From NCBI RefSeq assembly GCF_000224145.3, contig NC_020169.2, forward strand, positions 2,034,662 through 2,098,661: a stretch of 64,000 bases of DNA, written 5' to 3'. Each line of letters opens with the position of its first letter. Within the stretch, counting starts at the first letter, position 1. This DNA comes from Ciona intestinalis (Eukaryota; Chordata; Ascidiacea; Phlebobranchia; Cionidae). The notes beneath the pieces were generated by a model. That model did not search any database. It was given only the letters and a program-made list of their open reading frames with translations, and was not told where the DNA came from. Shown here piece by piece: positions 1-13,100 of the stretch. The translations under genes were made by a program, and so were the position numbers.

Positions 1-67
1 TATTTCATAAATTTTCACATATGAATTGTTAGTCAAAATAAAGCGGGAGATATTCGCAAGAGCTATG

Positions 68-265
68 TATAGTAGGGTGGGAGAAAATGGGACACCTTTT
101 CATTCTATTTTGTCGTCCCATTTGGTATTAAAAAAGCATTCAAAGAATTATAAAACCATTTCCTCACGACTCCCATAGACCGTTGTTANATGTTTAAAAA
201 ACGATCAGAATACTGTATTTGGATAATATGTGCTANAGGTGTCCCATCTTACCCAGCAATACTAT
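68..265 (-). mobile_element. ~190 bp MITE (Cimi-like), copy 1
   Basis: Terminal inverted repeats tatagtagggtggg... and ...caatactat flank an AT-rich core. The family consensus ends in tatagtagggtggggaag and its inverse with TA at the edges. I call + the orientation in which acacctttagcacataat reads left to right; this copy is the reverse. Possibly the Ciona family named Cimi-1. Confidence 0.75.
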
Positions 266-313
266 GTATGAATAAACAGTTTTATGAAAACTTTCTTATT
301 ATATATTCATAAA

Positions 314-813
314 NNNNNNNNNNNNNNNNNNNNNNNNNNNNNNNNNNNNNNNNNNNNNNNNNNNNNNNNNNNNNNNNNNNNNNNNNNNNNNNNNNNNNNN
401 NNNNNNNNNNNNNNNNNNNNNNNNNNNNNNNNNNNNNNNNNNNNNNNNNNNNNNNNNNNNNNNNNNNNNNNNNNNNNNNNNNNNNNNNNNNNNNNNNNNN
501 NNNNNNNNNNNNNNNNNNNNNNNNNNNNNNNNNNNNNNNNNNNNNNNNNNNNNNNNNNNNNNNNNNNNNNNNNNNNNNNNNNNNNNNNNNNNNNNNNNNN
601 NNNNNNNNNNNNNNNNNNNNNNNNNNNNNNNNNNNNNNNNNNNNNNNNNNNNNNNNNNNNNNNNNNNNNNNNNNNNNNNNNNNNNNNNNNNNNNNNNNNN
701 NNNNNNNNNNNNNNNNNNNNNNNNNNNNNNNNNNNNNNNNNNNNNNNNNNNNNNNNNNNNNNNNNNNNNNNNNNNNNNNNNNNNNNNNNNNNNNNNNNNN
801 NNNNNNNNNNNNN
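314..813. other. Assembly gap (500 N)
   Basis: An unsequenced run of round length, so probably of arbitrary size. Confidence 0.99.
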
Positions 814-822
814 AGCCGTACA

Positions 823-966
823 TAAAAAAATCCCCCCAAAAATAATTATCCACAAAGTAACATAGGTGGTAACTCGTAAGCTGGCATGAGGTGTTAAACC
901 CGTGTGATAACGACTGTCGTTTTCCGGCTACGCGAGGATAAAGTAAGTTACATTCATTTATTCAAT
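823..966 (+). mobile_element. tRNA-derived SINE, 3' part
   Basis: Family marks are taactcgtaagctggca, acgactgtcgttttccggc, ggataaagtaagtta and an (attcatt)n tail. Confidence 0.7.
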
Positions 967-1537
967 ATAATAATTCCATTAAATGAGTAGACAATTTTTA
1001 TTTTGCTGATAACCTGTGTGGCAAAGAGGTACTTTAAAAATAAGTATTTAATTATTAGACGTTACCTTTTAGCGTAACAGCATATTGTCCTTCTGCAAAT
1101 TTGTCATTTGGGTTTCTCTAAAAATATATATTATGTAGGTAAAAGTTTTTTGTAACTTTTTGTTTGCTTACCCAGGTTCCAATACCGCAAGGAAATTCTT
1201 GAAGGCAGAGTGTTTTCAGCAACTCGTGAAATGCCACCGAAACAGTTTTTGTCATCATTTACCTCAAAGTTTTAGTTTAATTAAAACTGTTTTTATTAAG
1301 GGAATTCCCCCGGAGTCCCTAACAACTGTAACTAAGAGCCATAGAAATATTGAGCACGTAGTTGTCATAAACAAAGTCCCTATGGACTTTGGTCATAAAC
1401 ATCCATTTTAGTCAAATGGTTGTTCTTGGCGTTGTTGTTGTTGTTTTTTGGGCGATTTTTTCCGCACTTATATCAATTCTTTTATGCCACAATGGTAATA
1501 GGGGTGAACGCTATTTACTGTAGTACAACTTACGAAT

Positions 1538-1715
1538 TTTTTAAAGAAATAAATGTCTTATTTTTTAGCCATTACCAATGTATATAGCTATTACTAATGT
1601 AAATTAATTTAATATTCATATGATTCGAAATATTTGACCCATACTTGCCTGTATTCTGAACCCAAGCCTGCATTTTTTTAAAGAAATTAATGTTTTATTT
1701 TTTAGCTATTACGTA
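1538..1715. repeat. Diverged direct repeat, period about 136 bp
   Basis: ttttttaaagaaataaatgt at about 1538 and ttttttaaagaaattaatgt at about 1674, each followed by ttattttttagc.attac. Confidence 0.55.
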
Positions 1716-2279
1716 GCGCTATGACATATTCAAAGTTGGTTTCTGCAAAGATTCTATAAATATGTTTTATATGACGAATATTAATATACATAATTAAGAA
1801 AATATTAAAATTAATTATTTTTTTAATGGGAATGACATGTTAGTGACCAACATAGATGTATGCGTAAGTTATATTTTCGTGAAAAAAATTAATATTTATA
1901 TAAATTAAGTTATATTTTTATTATTTTACACCTAAGCCCCGTTTTTTTGTCATTACCAATTTTGTTAACAAACAACAAATTTACAAGACTGAAGAATACT
2001 GTTATTCAGCAGATTTGATTAGTTATAACTTGAGACTAAAACACAAAATTATAGGTTTCAATATTAATGTTTATTCTAGTGACTTTATACAGTACATGCA
2101 AACAAGAATAAACGACACCATTAGCTGGGATTAGCGGATAATAAAAGTGTACATTCTTTGTCAAACTTATATACAAGTTCTAAAAACCAGTTGCGGACGT
2201 ACGGACATATTATTTTGGAACCTTAGTTTCGGGAAGCGATGGATCAAGCATTTAAAATGTTAAATTTTTAAAATAGAAT

Positions 2280-2285
2280 TTTATT
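2280..2285 (-). promoter_or_regulatory. Poly(A) signal of the trefoil-Sushi gene
   Basis: AATAAA on the minus strand lies about 20 bp after the TAA stop, implying a very short 3' UTR. Compact 3' UTRs are common in tunicates. Confidence 0.5.
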
Positions 2286-2304
2286 TCTCTTGTACTGTTT
2301 ATTC

Positions 2305-4176
2305 TTATGCTGGGAAAGCTGTTGCCAATACATTAACTGCTGTACCGATTTCATATATACTTCCCAAAAACCTTGTGCACTGTGAAGTTAATGAATTTCC
2401 AGTACCACAGGCAAATTCCCTTGCATCTAGCAAAGCAGAAACATTTTAAAAGTAGTTTATTTCATTCCTTTTTTACTACCAATAACTAAAAGGATTTATG
2501 ACAATTTAAAAACTGTTGTTCGAAGTAGTATTGTAAAAGGTAAAAGAAAAAACTTTCCACAGTGCAAGAGATACCTATGTTTTCTGATGTCACCATTTTG
2601 TATATAAACATGAATATATTAAGTAAAAGTTGAATGATTTACCCAAATACACCGGAAATGGGCTCAAAAATTTACTTACAGTTTGCATTCGCGGCATAAT
2701 TGGGATCAGATGTCTCCAGCAAAGATACTGTGTATATCGGAGGAAGATTAGCCCTCGTTGCATCCACACCCAAGAGCTGGGTATCTGTGGAACAAAGATG
2801 AAGACAAATTGGTCAGCACAAAAGTTGCAAGGAAATAAGTTTCAGTGAATTAAATAAAAGTGTGGGAATTAAAGAAAAAACTAACAGGAAAAATAGGATT
2901 TGTGCGAGAATATAAATCCAACATACTTCTTAAAGCACCATAACCAGTGGCGGTTAACACATCGGGAAGTGCAAAAATGATAACATCCTGGTTGGCAGTG
3001 TCACCGTTGGTAGTTGTGAAATGATAGGCATAGGCACACACCAAGTTGTCGCGGGGAGTCGCAGTACCACATCTGTATTGATTTGTAGTCATCCACTTGA
3101 AAAATATAAGCGAGGATTATTCTCGTTAAGTTATGAAAAAACTTTAGCTTTCATAGCAATAACTTGCCACACACTTTAACTTACTAAAAAAAATTTAAAA
3201 CATTTGGCGAAAAAGTTTTAAAGGTATGAATGAAGAAAATATTTCTGTGCATTTTTGACGCGAATGATATAATTAGAGAACTTACATAGGTGGCCAAGTC
3301 AATATTAGATTTCAATAATCTCACTGAATTTGGAGCAGCAGCAAAAGTGTTTAGGCATCCCCCATTGTGCATTTGGACTGCCATTCGTGTTTTAGTTTGA
3401 GTTACTGCATTCCACGTACTCTCAAAGCTGTATGTGGTTCAGTGGTTTGTATAATAGGAAATCGCAATTTTAAATAGATTTGTGTTATAACAGGGGAAAC
3501 AATAGAAAATAAAGACATATATATTAAATGGAGACTTATCTGATAGTTAAATATATTTGTCAGCCGGTTGTTATTTTACTATAAGAAACAGTGTGCCAGA
3601 TCATTAAGCCATACATATGAATGAATTTAACTTACTTTGTCCTCGCGTGGCTAAAAAATGACAGTCGTTATTACACGGGTGTTTATACACCTTGTGCCAG
3701 CTTACCAGTTACCGTATAGGTTACTTTGTGAATGAATTTTTTACGTATGGCTGATAATTTGGACAACCCATTAGAGACCACTGAAGGTTGCAGCAATTTC
3801 TTGTGTAAGGACACATACGCCCACAATGGCGACTAGCCTTGAACCTATTACTTTGGTTACAGACAGGCGCGCTTGCTACGGCGCCGGATATAACAAAGAC
3901 TTACCTAGTAGTTAAATACATCAACCAAGTGTTATTATGCTATAGCAAACAATGTGCTAGATAATCATAATAAAATTGATGAGTAATAAAGGAAAACTTA
4001 TTACTGAGTTAGAAAAGCTTGTTGCTGAAAGAATCTCGGGAAGTTGGCTGATGTAAGAACACCCGAAGGCCCAATGGGTCTGGTGTCAGAAAACGAAGTT
4101 TCAAGTTCTGTACAAGTCTGTGTTTCTACATTGTCGTTTCCTTCCATTATGAAAAGCAAATCCAAGTTGCGGTTGT
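2305..4176 (-). other. Unrecognised C-terminal module (about 236 residues)
   Basis: Five exons (4176-4005, 3427-3286, 3095-2927, 2784-2680, 2426-2305) follow the last Sushi domain. Visible pieces are NLDLLFIMEGNDN, GVLTSANFPRFF, a GGC, CGTATPRDNLVCAYAY and CGTGNSLTSQC. Six cysteines suggest a disulphide-bonded extracellular fold. Introns here have mixed phases, unlike the Sushi array, so it is a distinct module. The first piece resembles the opening strand of a von Willebrand A domain but lacks the metal-binding DxSxS. I cannot name the domain. Confidence 0.6.
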
Positions 4177-7100
4177 CTAAATAGGTAATGCACCAAATGA
4201 AACTAATGATGTACAAGATACATAAAAGCACTAAATGTAGGATAGATTGGATATCTTTTTATTGATATGTCAGATTAGATGACTGTCTACATCTAAGTAT
4301 CGTTCATTAATTCGAAAATGTACTTGTTTAGGAAATCACGTACATAATACAATTCCTTTACCCTGCTATATACAATAAGTATACCAGATCAGTAGATTAG
4401 TTCCATAAAAAATTATTAAAACAAATAAACATATACCTGCTACGCATATTGGAGCAGTTGAAACAGACCATACCCCAGCAATAGCTTGAAGCTGACATGT
4501 ATTCGTAACTGGATTTCTAAGTGAATAACCCGAAGCGCAGGCATAAGGAAATGAGAAGGTAATAATATAAGGTCCCGCAGGGGCAGCCACTCCATTACTT
4601 GTGATTGCAGGTGGGGGCCCACAATCTGGAAGATAAATTGAATTAACAAAAAAATGCCCTTTATTTATCCTTTCGTGGTGGGGAAACAAGAAATGTTATA
4701 CGATGGTGGCTGGTGCCCATTCATAGACATAGCCTGTGTCCATTTATCAGTTACTATGTATGTAACATAATATGAAATTTGTTTTTATTTTTTTTGTTCA
4801 ACCCCTCACAAGTTACCATGTATGCAACTGAGGGTAATTTTATTCACTGTGGCGGAGAAGTTTGACCACCCATAAGTCAACAATGAATTAAAGCAATGTT
4901 TATTAGGTATTTGCCCAAGGATACATACACTCACCATGGCATTGAGCATTGGACTACTGAGCCACGGCACGGGTAAAGATAATAACTTTAAGACTGCTAA
5001 AACTCTGACCACATAAATTAAAAAACTCTGTCCCATAAAAAAAAGGTATTATACCTTACAGATTGATATTAAGCTAAATTATTCATGGTGCTAATATAAA
5101 GAGTCTGATGTGGCAGATTCAAACCCACTGTTCCATTTTTTTTGGATGACTATTTAATTGATTTTTTCTGTCACTCTACCGATTTGGATAAACCATCAGT
5201 AATGACCAGGTTGAAGTAATAACCAATGTATGTCATGGGGGAAGACTCATGCACTTGCAATCGTAACACAATCAAGGTCTAAATTGGTACAATAAGTTAT
5301 CTAAGAGCAACTATGCTTCATCATCAAAGCTTCTGAATTGATTACAATTTTAACTTCCTATGTCATAAATTATTATATGGGTATATTCATAGAATGGTTT
5401 AATAAATAAAAAAATTTGCCTATATTAGTAATTGTATAACTCACTTGTGGCGCATAATGGCCCTGTACTTGGACTCCAATTTGGACTGTTACATGTTAGT
5501 GAATCGCTTCCAGCCGTAGATGGTGAGGAACCAGATTGGCAGGTGTATTGGACTGTGGTTGAAGTAAAGTAAGGCCCAGTGCTGGGGGTGATTGTGGTAG
5601 GTGCACCCGATGACGCAGGTGGATCTGAACAAGCTAATAAAAAGAAAGTTGTAAGTACTGTACTTTGATTTTAGCCTAAAGCATTGTATTTAAGAATATC
5701 TTACTTAAAAATGAATAAATACAAGTGTGTCATAAGAAACCCTAACAATGTTATAGTTCAGTTCATACACCTTTTCATATAGGCTAACAATAATAGAACA
5801 TCGGGTGACTTAATCACCCCGACTTTTAAAACAGGGCAACCTCATGTTTTATCTCCACAGTTTTATGCCTCAAACACTTTTTACCCTGCTGCTAGGTGCC
5901 TATACAAATGAGCAGAACTAAAGTATATTGCATTTTATGCATTGATCAATAAGGTTTCTTCCTGTTTAACAACTAAGAGAAACTTCAACTGAAATATTTA
6001 GCAATATTCCGTAGGATTTGGTTAAAAATTAAAAAAATGTGATGCCTTTTCTAATGCCTGTAAGTTACCAAGTACAACATACCAATTTGTGGTAATTTTT
6101 TTTTGTGTGTGTGTTAGTGGAACAATTTCCACAAATCATGGTCATTGGGCGGAAGCAGATTAATACAAATATTTGCCCAAGGACACACACAGCAACCATT
6201 GTGGCTTATCACGCTCCAAACCTAATAACCTATGGTTAAATGATGAGTACTCAACCACTATGTCAGGCGGCTTGTTTAAAAATGCTACTAGATCACAGCT
6301 AATTTACTAATATGAAACTTACTTGCAACACATGTAGCAGTATTAGCCGTAGTTGGCAGTGACCATGCACCAGTGTTCAAACAATTGTTAACTGTTGCAC
6401 CAAGGGGGGCATCGTTTGGTCCTGGACAACTGTAAGTTATAACTGTACCTTCAACCGTTTCACCCACTACAGGTCGCGTTGTAAATGCAGAACTGATTCC
6501 AGTATTGGTAGTAGGTGGTGTTCCACACTCTGTTGAAAATTGCAGTAAGATAAGGAAGCAGTAGATATGAAAGTAGTATAAAAGTAACAGTCATAGTAAC
6601 ACTAGAAATGTAATAGGAAAACCAAAAGCAATAAACTGATTTTATTTGGACATCTCTATATTTTTATCCGGTGGCATTTAAGGTATTTTTTAGGACACGC
6701 ATTTTGTCTTGTTAACAAATATAAAATACATAACAAATTCTTTGCATTTATAAAACAGTAGGTGATGCAAACTATTTTTACAGTAGTGATGTATACTATA
6801 TGGTATTTTTTTATTTTTAATTAATTATTTCTAATACTGAGGTATTTATGTTAATAGAGTGGTGTTAACGCTAGTGTTCTGTATTTGAGCACAAACTCAA
6901 CATAGCCTACTTACTAATGAGACAATTGTTTGTCACAGGCACGGAAAACATATAAGATGGTGAAGTACACGTCAGTACAGAAGTTCCAGCTGGGTTGAAC
7001 ACATGTGTTGATGGGCAACTAAAAGTGATTGGTTCGCCGATTTGAAATGTCGGGGAATTCGGGGTAAGTATGATATTTGCAGCTGGAGTAGGTCGCAGGC

Positions 7101-10100
7101 ATACTAAATAGAAAAACGTCTTTAGCTGTGGAACTAGCTTAGCATAATAAGAACGGTACCTTGTTGACACGTAGGTGGTGGATTTGACCAGCCTGAAGCT
7201 AAACATGTGCTTTCTGCAGACCCAACCAATGTTGGTGGGAAAGTACAAGCATACGTTACCTTGATACCAATTGGGAAATTCGTGCCTGTTGTTACTGTTC
7301 CAGTGCCAACTGTTATAGGTGGAGGGGCAGTACAACCTGGAAGTTATTATATAGAAAATGTTGTGGTTTTGCATTTTAACAGAAAAACATTTTTCAACCA
7401 GCAAAGCAAACAGATTCAGTCCGTAACAGTTAAAAAGTGTAATGGAAATAGTTTCTTTCCATTGAAAAAATTTAAAAAACTTTTGCACGCTGTTTAACGA
7501 ATATTGTTGTTCTGTTTTCTTATGCAAATGTAGCCACTAAGGTGGTATCTCATTGTGCCCAAAGTATGTTTTCGAGGTTCTTTGCTTTTTAATGGGTGGG
7601 GTCATATAACATTACACACACAAATGGTCCCGAGATTTGGATCAAAGTGAGCACATTTTACTACTATTACTTTGGAATGTCAGTGGAGATTTTTTATTCG
7701 TAATGTCATTTGAACCAATAAAACTTTCCTTGAAATTGTGATTTTTATTACCTGGGTTACACACTGTTGGCCCTTGTGGGAAAACCCAAACACCACCAGT
7801 AGAGCAAGTAATTGTGGCGGAACCAGTTAAAGTGAATCCTGTATTGCAAGTGTATGTGGCAGTGTTACCAACAGCAACATTAGGAGTAGTGGCGACATCG
7901 GGAGTGAAGCTAGCACCACTGACAGATGGTACTTGTGGACACACTGTAATGCAAATAATGCACAATAAATATCAAACTGAATAAATAAATAAATGAATGT
8001 AATCTACTTCATTCTCGCCTGGCCTGAAAACTACAAGAGTATAACAGGGTTCTGATTCATACACCTTGTGCCACCAAGTTACCAGTATATTACTTTGTGA
8101 GTGATTATTTTTGGGGATTTTTTTATTAGGTATGACTGATAATTTGAACAACCCATTAATGACCACTGGGTTAGAGCAATTGCTGGTAAGTGTCTTGCTT
8201 AAGGACACATACCCCACAATGATAGCAGCGACGAGTCTTGAACTTATTACCCCTGTGTTACAGGCAGGCGCCCTAACCACTTTGTCATTGTGCCGGTTAT
8301 TGAAAATGTAGATACCTGTGTTGCTGCATGTTGGTGGGGTGGATGGCGCGAAAGAATTTGTTGCTTGGCAACTTGCTTGAGGATTTCCAACCAAAGTGTA
8401 ACCAGAGGCACAGTTGTATGTGATTGTTTCACCAACCGCATAGGATGATTGCACCGGAGTGTACACAAGATTTCCCATAAATGGCAGAGGTGCACAAACT
8501 TAAAAAAATACAAGCTTGCTACTTAGTTTTAGATTCTATTAAGTGTAAATAAAATGACGAGCCCTTAACCTTATTACTGAAATGAAAAAAAAACTACAAA
8601 TGTAAAGAGAGTAAATGCCAGGTTACATTAACTTTGGAATATTGTTCTTTATATTCTGTACATTACTCCAAATCAAGTTATCCTCAGTATAAACATAGCC
8701 ATAAGTAATAAAGGATTAACACAATACCAAAAAAGCACAAAATTTAAAATATCAAAATCAAAATGTACAAACTTCCGCAAGTAGGACTGGGACCTAGCCA
8801 CTGTCCAGTTCCTAAGCAATGATTTGTGCTTGCACCAATAAGGGTTGACCCAGTTGGGCAACTGTATGTCACCACATGACCAACAGAGTAAGAGGTAAGA
8901 ACAGGACTTGCAGTAACAGACTGTGCTTTTGGTGGCGACATGCATACTGTAATGTGAATATTATTGTATGACTATATGCCATTTGAAATGTGAGCAGGTA
9001 GTAGAATTTAGAGGTTTAAGTTTGCACCGTTCAAAACATATATAAGTATGCTTTTAAGAGATTTTACTATTTACTATTAATTTGGTATGAGACCCCTAAG
9101 CTAATAAAAGTGCAAATAAAAAATTAATAAAAAAGTTATTCAGTTTCTACAGTGGTTTATGTGGTGCATACAAAATGTATTTCCCAATTTATTAGACAGG
9201 TTCTTTTAAACAGAAAATTAACTTGAAGTTACCTTTTACACATTGAGGGGAAGGAGACCAACTTCCTGATACCATACATGTAACAACAGAAGCGCCAACT
9301 AGCTGATAGGTTCCAGTACATGCATATGTGTATGTGTTTCCAGCATTATACGTGGCAACTGGCGGGACATTTGCATTTGCTATAACAGGTGGTTGTCCAC
9401 AAACTGAAAAAAGAGAAAATTTTGGAGTTTAAACAAACAAACAAAATTTCGAGAAAAAAGTTTACAGACTGTAATTTAGGACCAAGTCAGTTGTTACGGA
9501 CTACTACATAGAGAATCACTGAGTTGAAGAAATTTTCTTACAGTGTTAAGGACACATACGCCTAGAATGGAAAGAACGGTGAATCCTAAATGAATAAATG
9601 TAACTTACTTTATCCTTACATAGCCAGAAAACAACAGTCGTTATAACACGAATGTTCATACACCTTGTGCCAGCTTAGGAGTTACTAAGTATGTTACTTT
9701 GTAGGTGATTATTTTTTTAAGTTTTCTCATTTTTTATGTGTGGCTGATAATTTGGATAATCCATTAGTGACCGATGGGTTCGAGCAATTACTGTTAATGG
9801 TCTTGCCCAAGGACACGTACAACAAAGGTAGCAGCGATGAGCCTTGAACCCATTACCTCTGGGTTACAGGCAGGCTAACCAACTGTGCTAGGGCACCAGA
9901 TAGATGTATACATTTGCTATGTGATACCTGAAACTGATCTATATACCTTTTGTTTATTAAAATCTTAAAATACAAACGAAAACAGATAAAACATAAATGT
10001 GTATGCAAAACGGTTGAGAAATTTCTGTCAGCTTACCATTAGTACATGTTGTGCCTTGAATATTAGGGGGACAATCACAGCGAAATTTATTCTTCAAATT

Positions 10101-13100
10101 GACACAGACTCCTCCATTTTGACATGGGCTGCTAGCACATTCATCAATATCTAAATAATAAATACAACTTCATGACCATTAATTTACATCAAGCACATTA
10201 ATTAAAAAAACAACAAGCTGACAGAGTCATGGTTTGCATGGTATGGTACCTTTACCATATTTTTGCAGTTTGTTTAATACATAGTTAAGGACTGTCATAT
10301 TTTGTAGATATATAGCACGCTTGCAAAATCTTTTTTAGCTTACCCGAACACACAGGAGGGTTGGTAAAACCAGCTTCACATGCCTTTTTCTGACGAATAA
10401 CTAAAACAATAATACGATGGGTAAAAAAATAATTTTAATACTTAATGTAACTTCTTCTATAGGTCTGTTTAGATACGAATTATTAAAACTTATTTTTTAC
10501 TGCGATGAAGCAAAAACAAAGTTACAACATATGTGTTCTATTGTCTGCTTTATAGAATATAACATATTCAAATTGATTACGTACAATTTGTGCTTTGCTA
10601 CATTGTGAGTGATTATTTTTTCGACATGGTAGTCAGTTTAAATTACTGGTGTTCAATTTATTTTCATTAAGGACAAATACTGCGACAATGTTAACAGCAT
10701 GAAGCTTTTATTTAAGATTAATAAAAGGACTGACCAACATAAAAAAAAACTGCCCATAAATAAATAGTTTAAATCTATACATTTCATGTGAAGGTTGATC
10801 TAAGAAATGTTCAATATGTATCCACCATTTATTGTTGGCAAATGGAAAATTATAAAGTGATCTTACTGTAGTGTGATGCATGATGACAGGACTCGGTTCT
10901 GTTGTGCCAGCAACAACTGAAGCTTTCGCATCGACTCCTATTAAATAAATAAAAAATTATGACAATATTCCTTTACTTATGTTATGAATGAATGAATGAA
11001 TGTAATGTATGTAACTTACTTTATCCTCGCGTGGCCGGAAAACGACAGTCGTTATAACACGGGTGTGCACCTCGCGCCAGCTTACGAGTTACCAAGTATG
11101 TTACTTTGTGGGTGATTATTTTTTTGGATTTTTTTTTCATTTTTATGTATGGCTGATAATTTGGATTTACCTCTGGGTTAGAGGCAGGCGGGCTAACCAC
11201 TACGCCACGGCCGGACGCCGTTATAGTCCACGTGTCCAACATAGCGTTAGACGCGTGATTTCTCGCGCCTCTGTGTATGTATATTATATAGTCGCGAATA
11301 AATATAGTACCGTGATTTTTCGCGATAAGGTTTATACATATTATATCGCGCCTATATGTAGGCTATAGTACCGTAATGTTTCCGGCATATACATAGCATA
11401 TAGTCCCGATATGTATAGTCGAGTAACCTTCGCCTATATATGTGCCTGTGCTTTCGAAATTTTTCAAACTTACTTTGTGGTACGAGAGTTACCACACGGC
11501 CTTCGGTTCGCTACGTTACATTTGCGAACCACAATATTTCCATCCCGAGTTGATAAACCACCGAGCGTTAAAAGGCCTGTAACAAAAACAGCAAAATGTC
11601 AATGCGCGAAAGCGGCGAAACAATGCTATGTTTTTCATAACGGGCTAAACGGCGAGATGGGACATGTTTTCATTTTATTTGCAGGGTTACTTAACCGTAG
11701 CCTGGCAACTCAAAAGGGCGCTTATTATTAAAACACGATCCGGAAATATGAGCTTTAGATCTTAACGGTATCCCAAATCTTACCCCGCAGTACTTTATAT
11801 GTTCAACAAAATCGGCTTTAACCGAATTTGAATTGTAATGTCCGGAAATTTCGTGCCACTACAATATTCTAGAAACCTAATAGAGCAGTTGTTATACTTA
11901 CCGTTCTGCTGTCCAGTATTGGGGTGTACCGTAGGTTTGAAACGCATGTTTACCTCTTCGCCTAAAATACAGTGAAAATGACACCTAATACAGTCGTTCG
12001 TACATTCATTATTCTGTATCAACGAAGTTAGAAGTAGTAACAGTTTAAAAAGTTTTCTGTAGGTAGACTTCCGCATTTGAAAATCAAATAGCGCTATTTT
12101 TATATCAAGTCGGCTTAAAACCGTTTTTCTTTTTAATTGAGTTCGGATACTTCTTTGTGGGACTTTAGATGTAGCAAACTTAATACTAAACTTACGCGCA
12201 AGGAAACATCTTGTACTGGGCGCAGCCGTACTGAACAGATCATAGCAGCAACCTCTGAAAACAAAGAAATATGATTGACATGAAAATTCATCTGAGTTTG
12301 TCGTAGCTGTAGCCCAAAGTACATTAATATTAATTTTGTATGGAGAACTTATGTATAGCCAGAAAGGAAAAGAGGTCCTGCAACCCGGAGTTAAGATAAG
12401 AAAAACGGGTTAATTGCGTGGAGAGTACCATAACTAAGAGTGGCGGGGCGGTGCCATATGATAGCCTATAATCATTACCTATACGTATGTTATGCCTTTG
12501 CGATACTGCCTAACACGAGAGAGAGCGTACTACCAAGCGCGAACGTTCTTACTTCCTGCTCTGCCCCCAAGCTAAACGGCGCACGGAAATTAATTTTTGT
12601 TTTAAAATGCGAGCTAAATCGTAATACAACTCGAAAAACAGATACTTAGCATTTACTAAATGACGATTAGGTTTTACGCTTACCTAAAATGGAGATTACT
12701 TCTATTAAAATGAATAAGTAAACAAAAAATTAAAAGATCAAAACTTTAATAAAGGGGCATATGCCTTTGATATCGGTTATTTAATGGTCCGCTATATATA
12801 TAGTAGAGTGAGGGAAGCCTTTAACACATAACATCCAAATAGCCTGATCGTGTTTTAAACAATTAACAACGGTCTGTAGAAGTCGTGAAGATACGGCTTT
12901 ATAATTCATTTAATGTTCTTTGTTTACTACCAAATGAAAAGAGAAAACTAAACGTAAAGGTACTCGATCCCCCACTCTACTATACGGCAAACGTGTGCAA
13001 TTAATTACATTGTCTAGCTTAACAGGTTAAACCGACATATGTGTCCACATGCCGAGTACGTTGTTTATAGGTCATTTCCACTTAAGTGGTTACAGCTACG

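Larger units (their letters stand above)
814..2279. other. Non-coding stretch downstream of the trefoil-Sushi gene
   Basis: Apart from a SINE fragment and a diverged direct repeat I see only AT-rich sequence and small palindromes such as agttttagtttaattaaaac. The open frame at 1160-1411 shows no splice logic or family. Confidence 0.6.
4437..9403 (-). other. Nine consecutive Sushi/CCP domains, one per exon
   Basis: Exons at 9403-9233, 8946-8773, 8498-8316, 7943-7752, 7336-7160, 7103-6915, 6529-6323, 5633-5445 and 4625-4437 each encode about 57-69 residues with four conserved cysteines. The first follows a CGxPP-like opening and the second a [TS]Y.C element; a Trp or aromatic residue stands near the end. 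All nine exons are symmetrical phase 1-1, so the array could grow by exon duplication. The sixth and ninth lack the classical W in the usual place or have shifted spacing, so they are somewhat divergent copies. Confidence 0.88.

Noticed and set aside
282..865. Long open frames across the first N run
   Set aside because: They consist almost wholly of undefined residues; the same holds for frames over 14968-15467 and 17767-18211.
7207..7497. Plus-strand open frame of 96 residues
   Set aside because: It is the antisense of Sushi exon 7160-7336 and runs into an intron.
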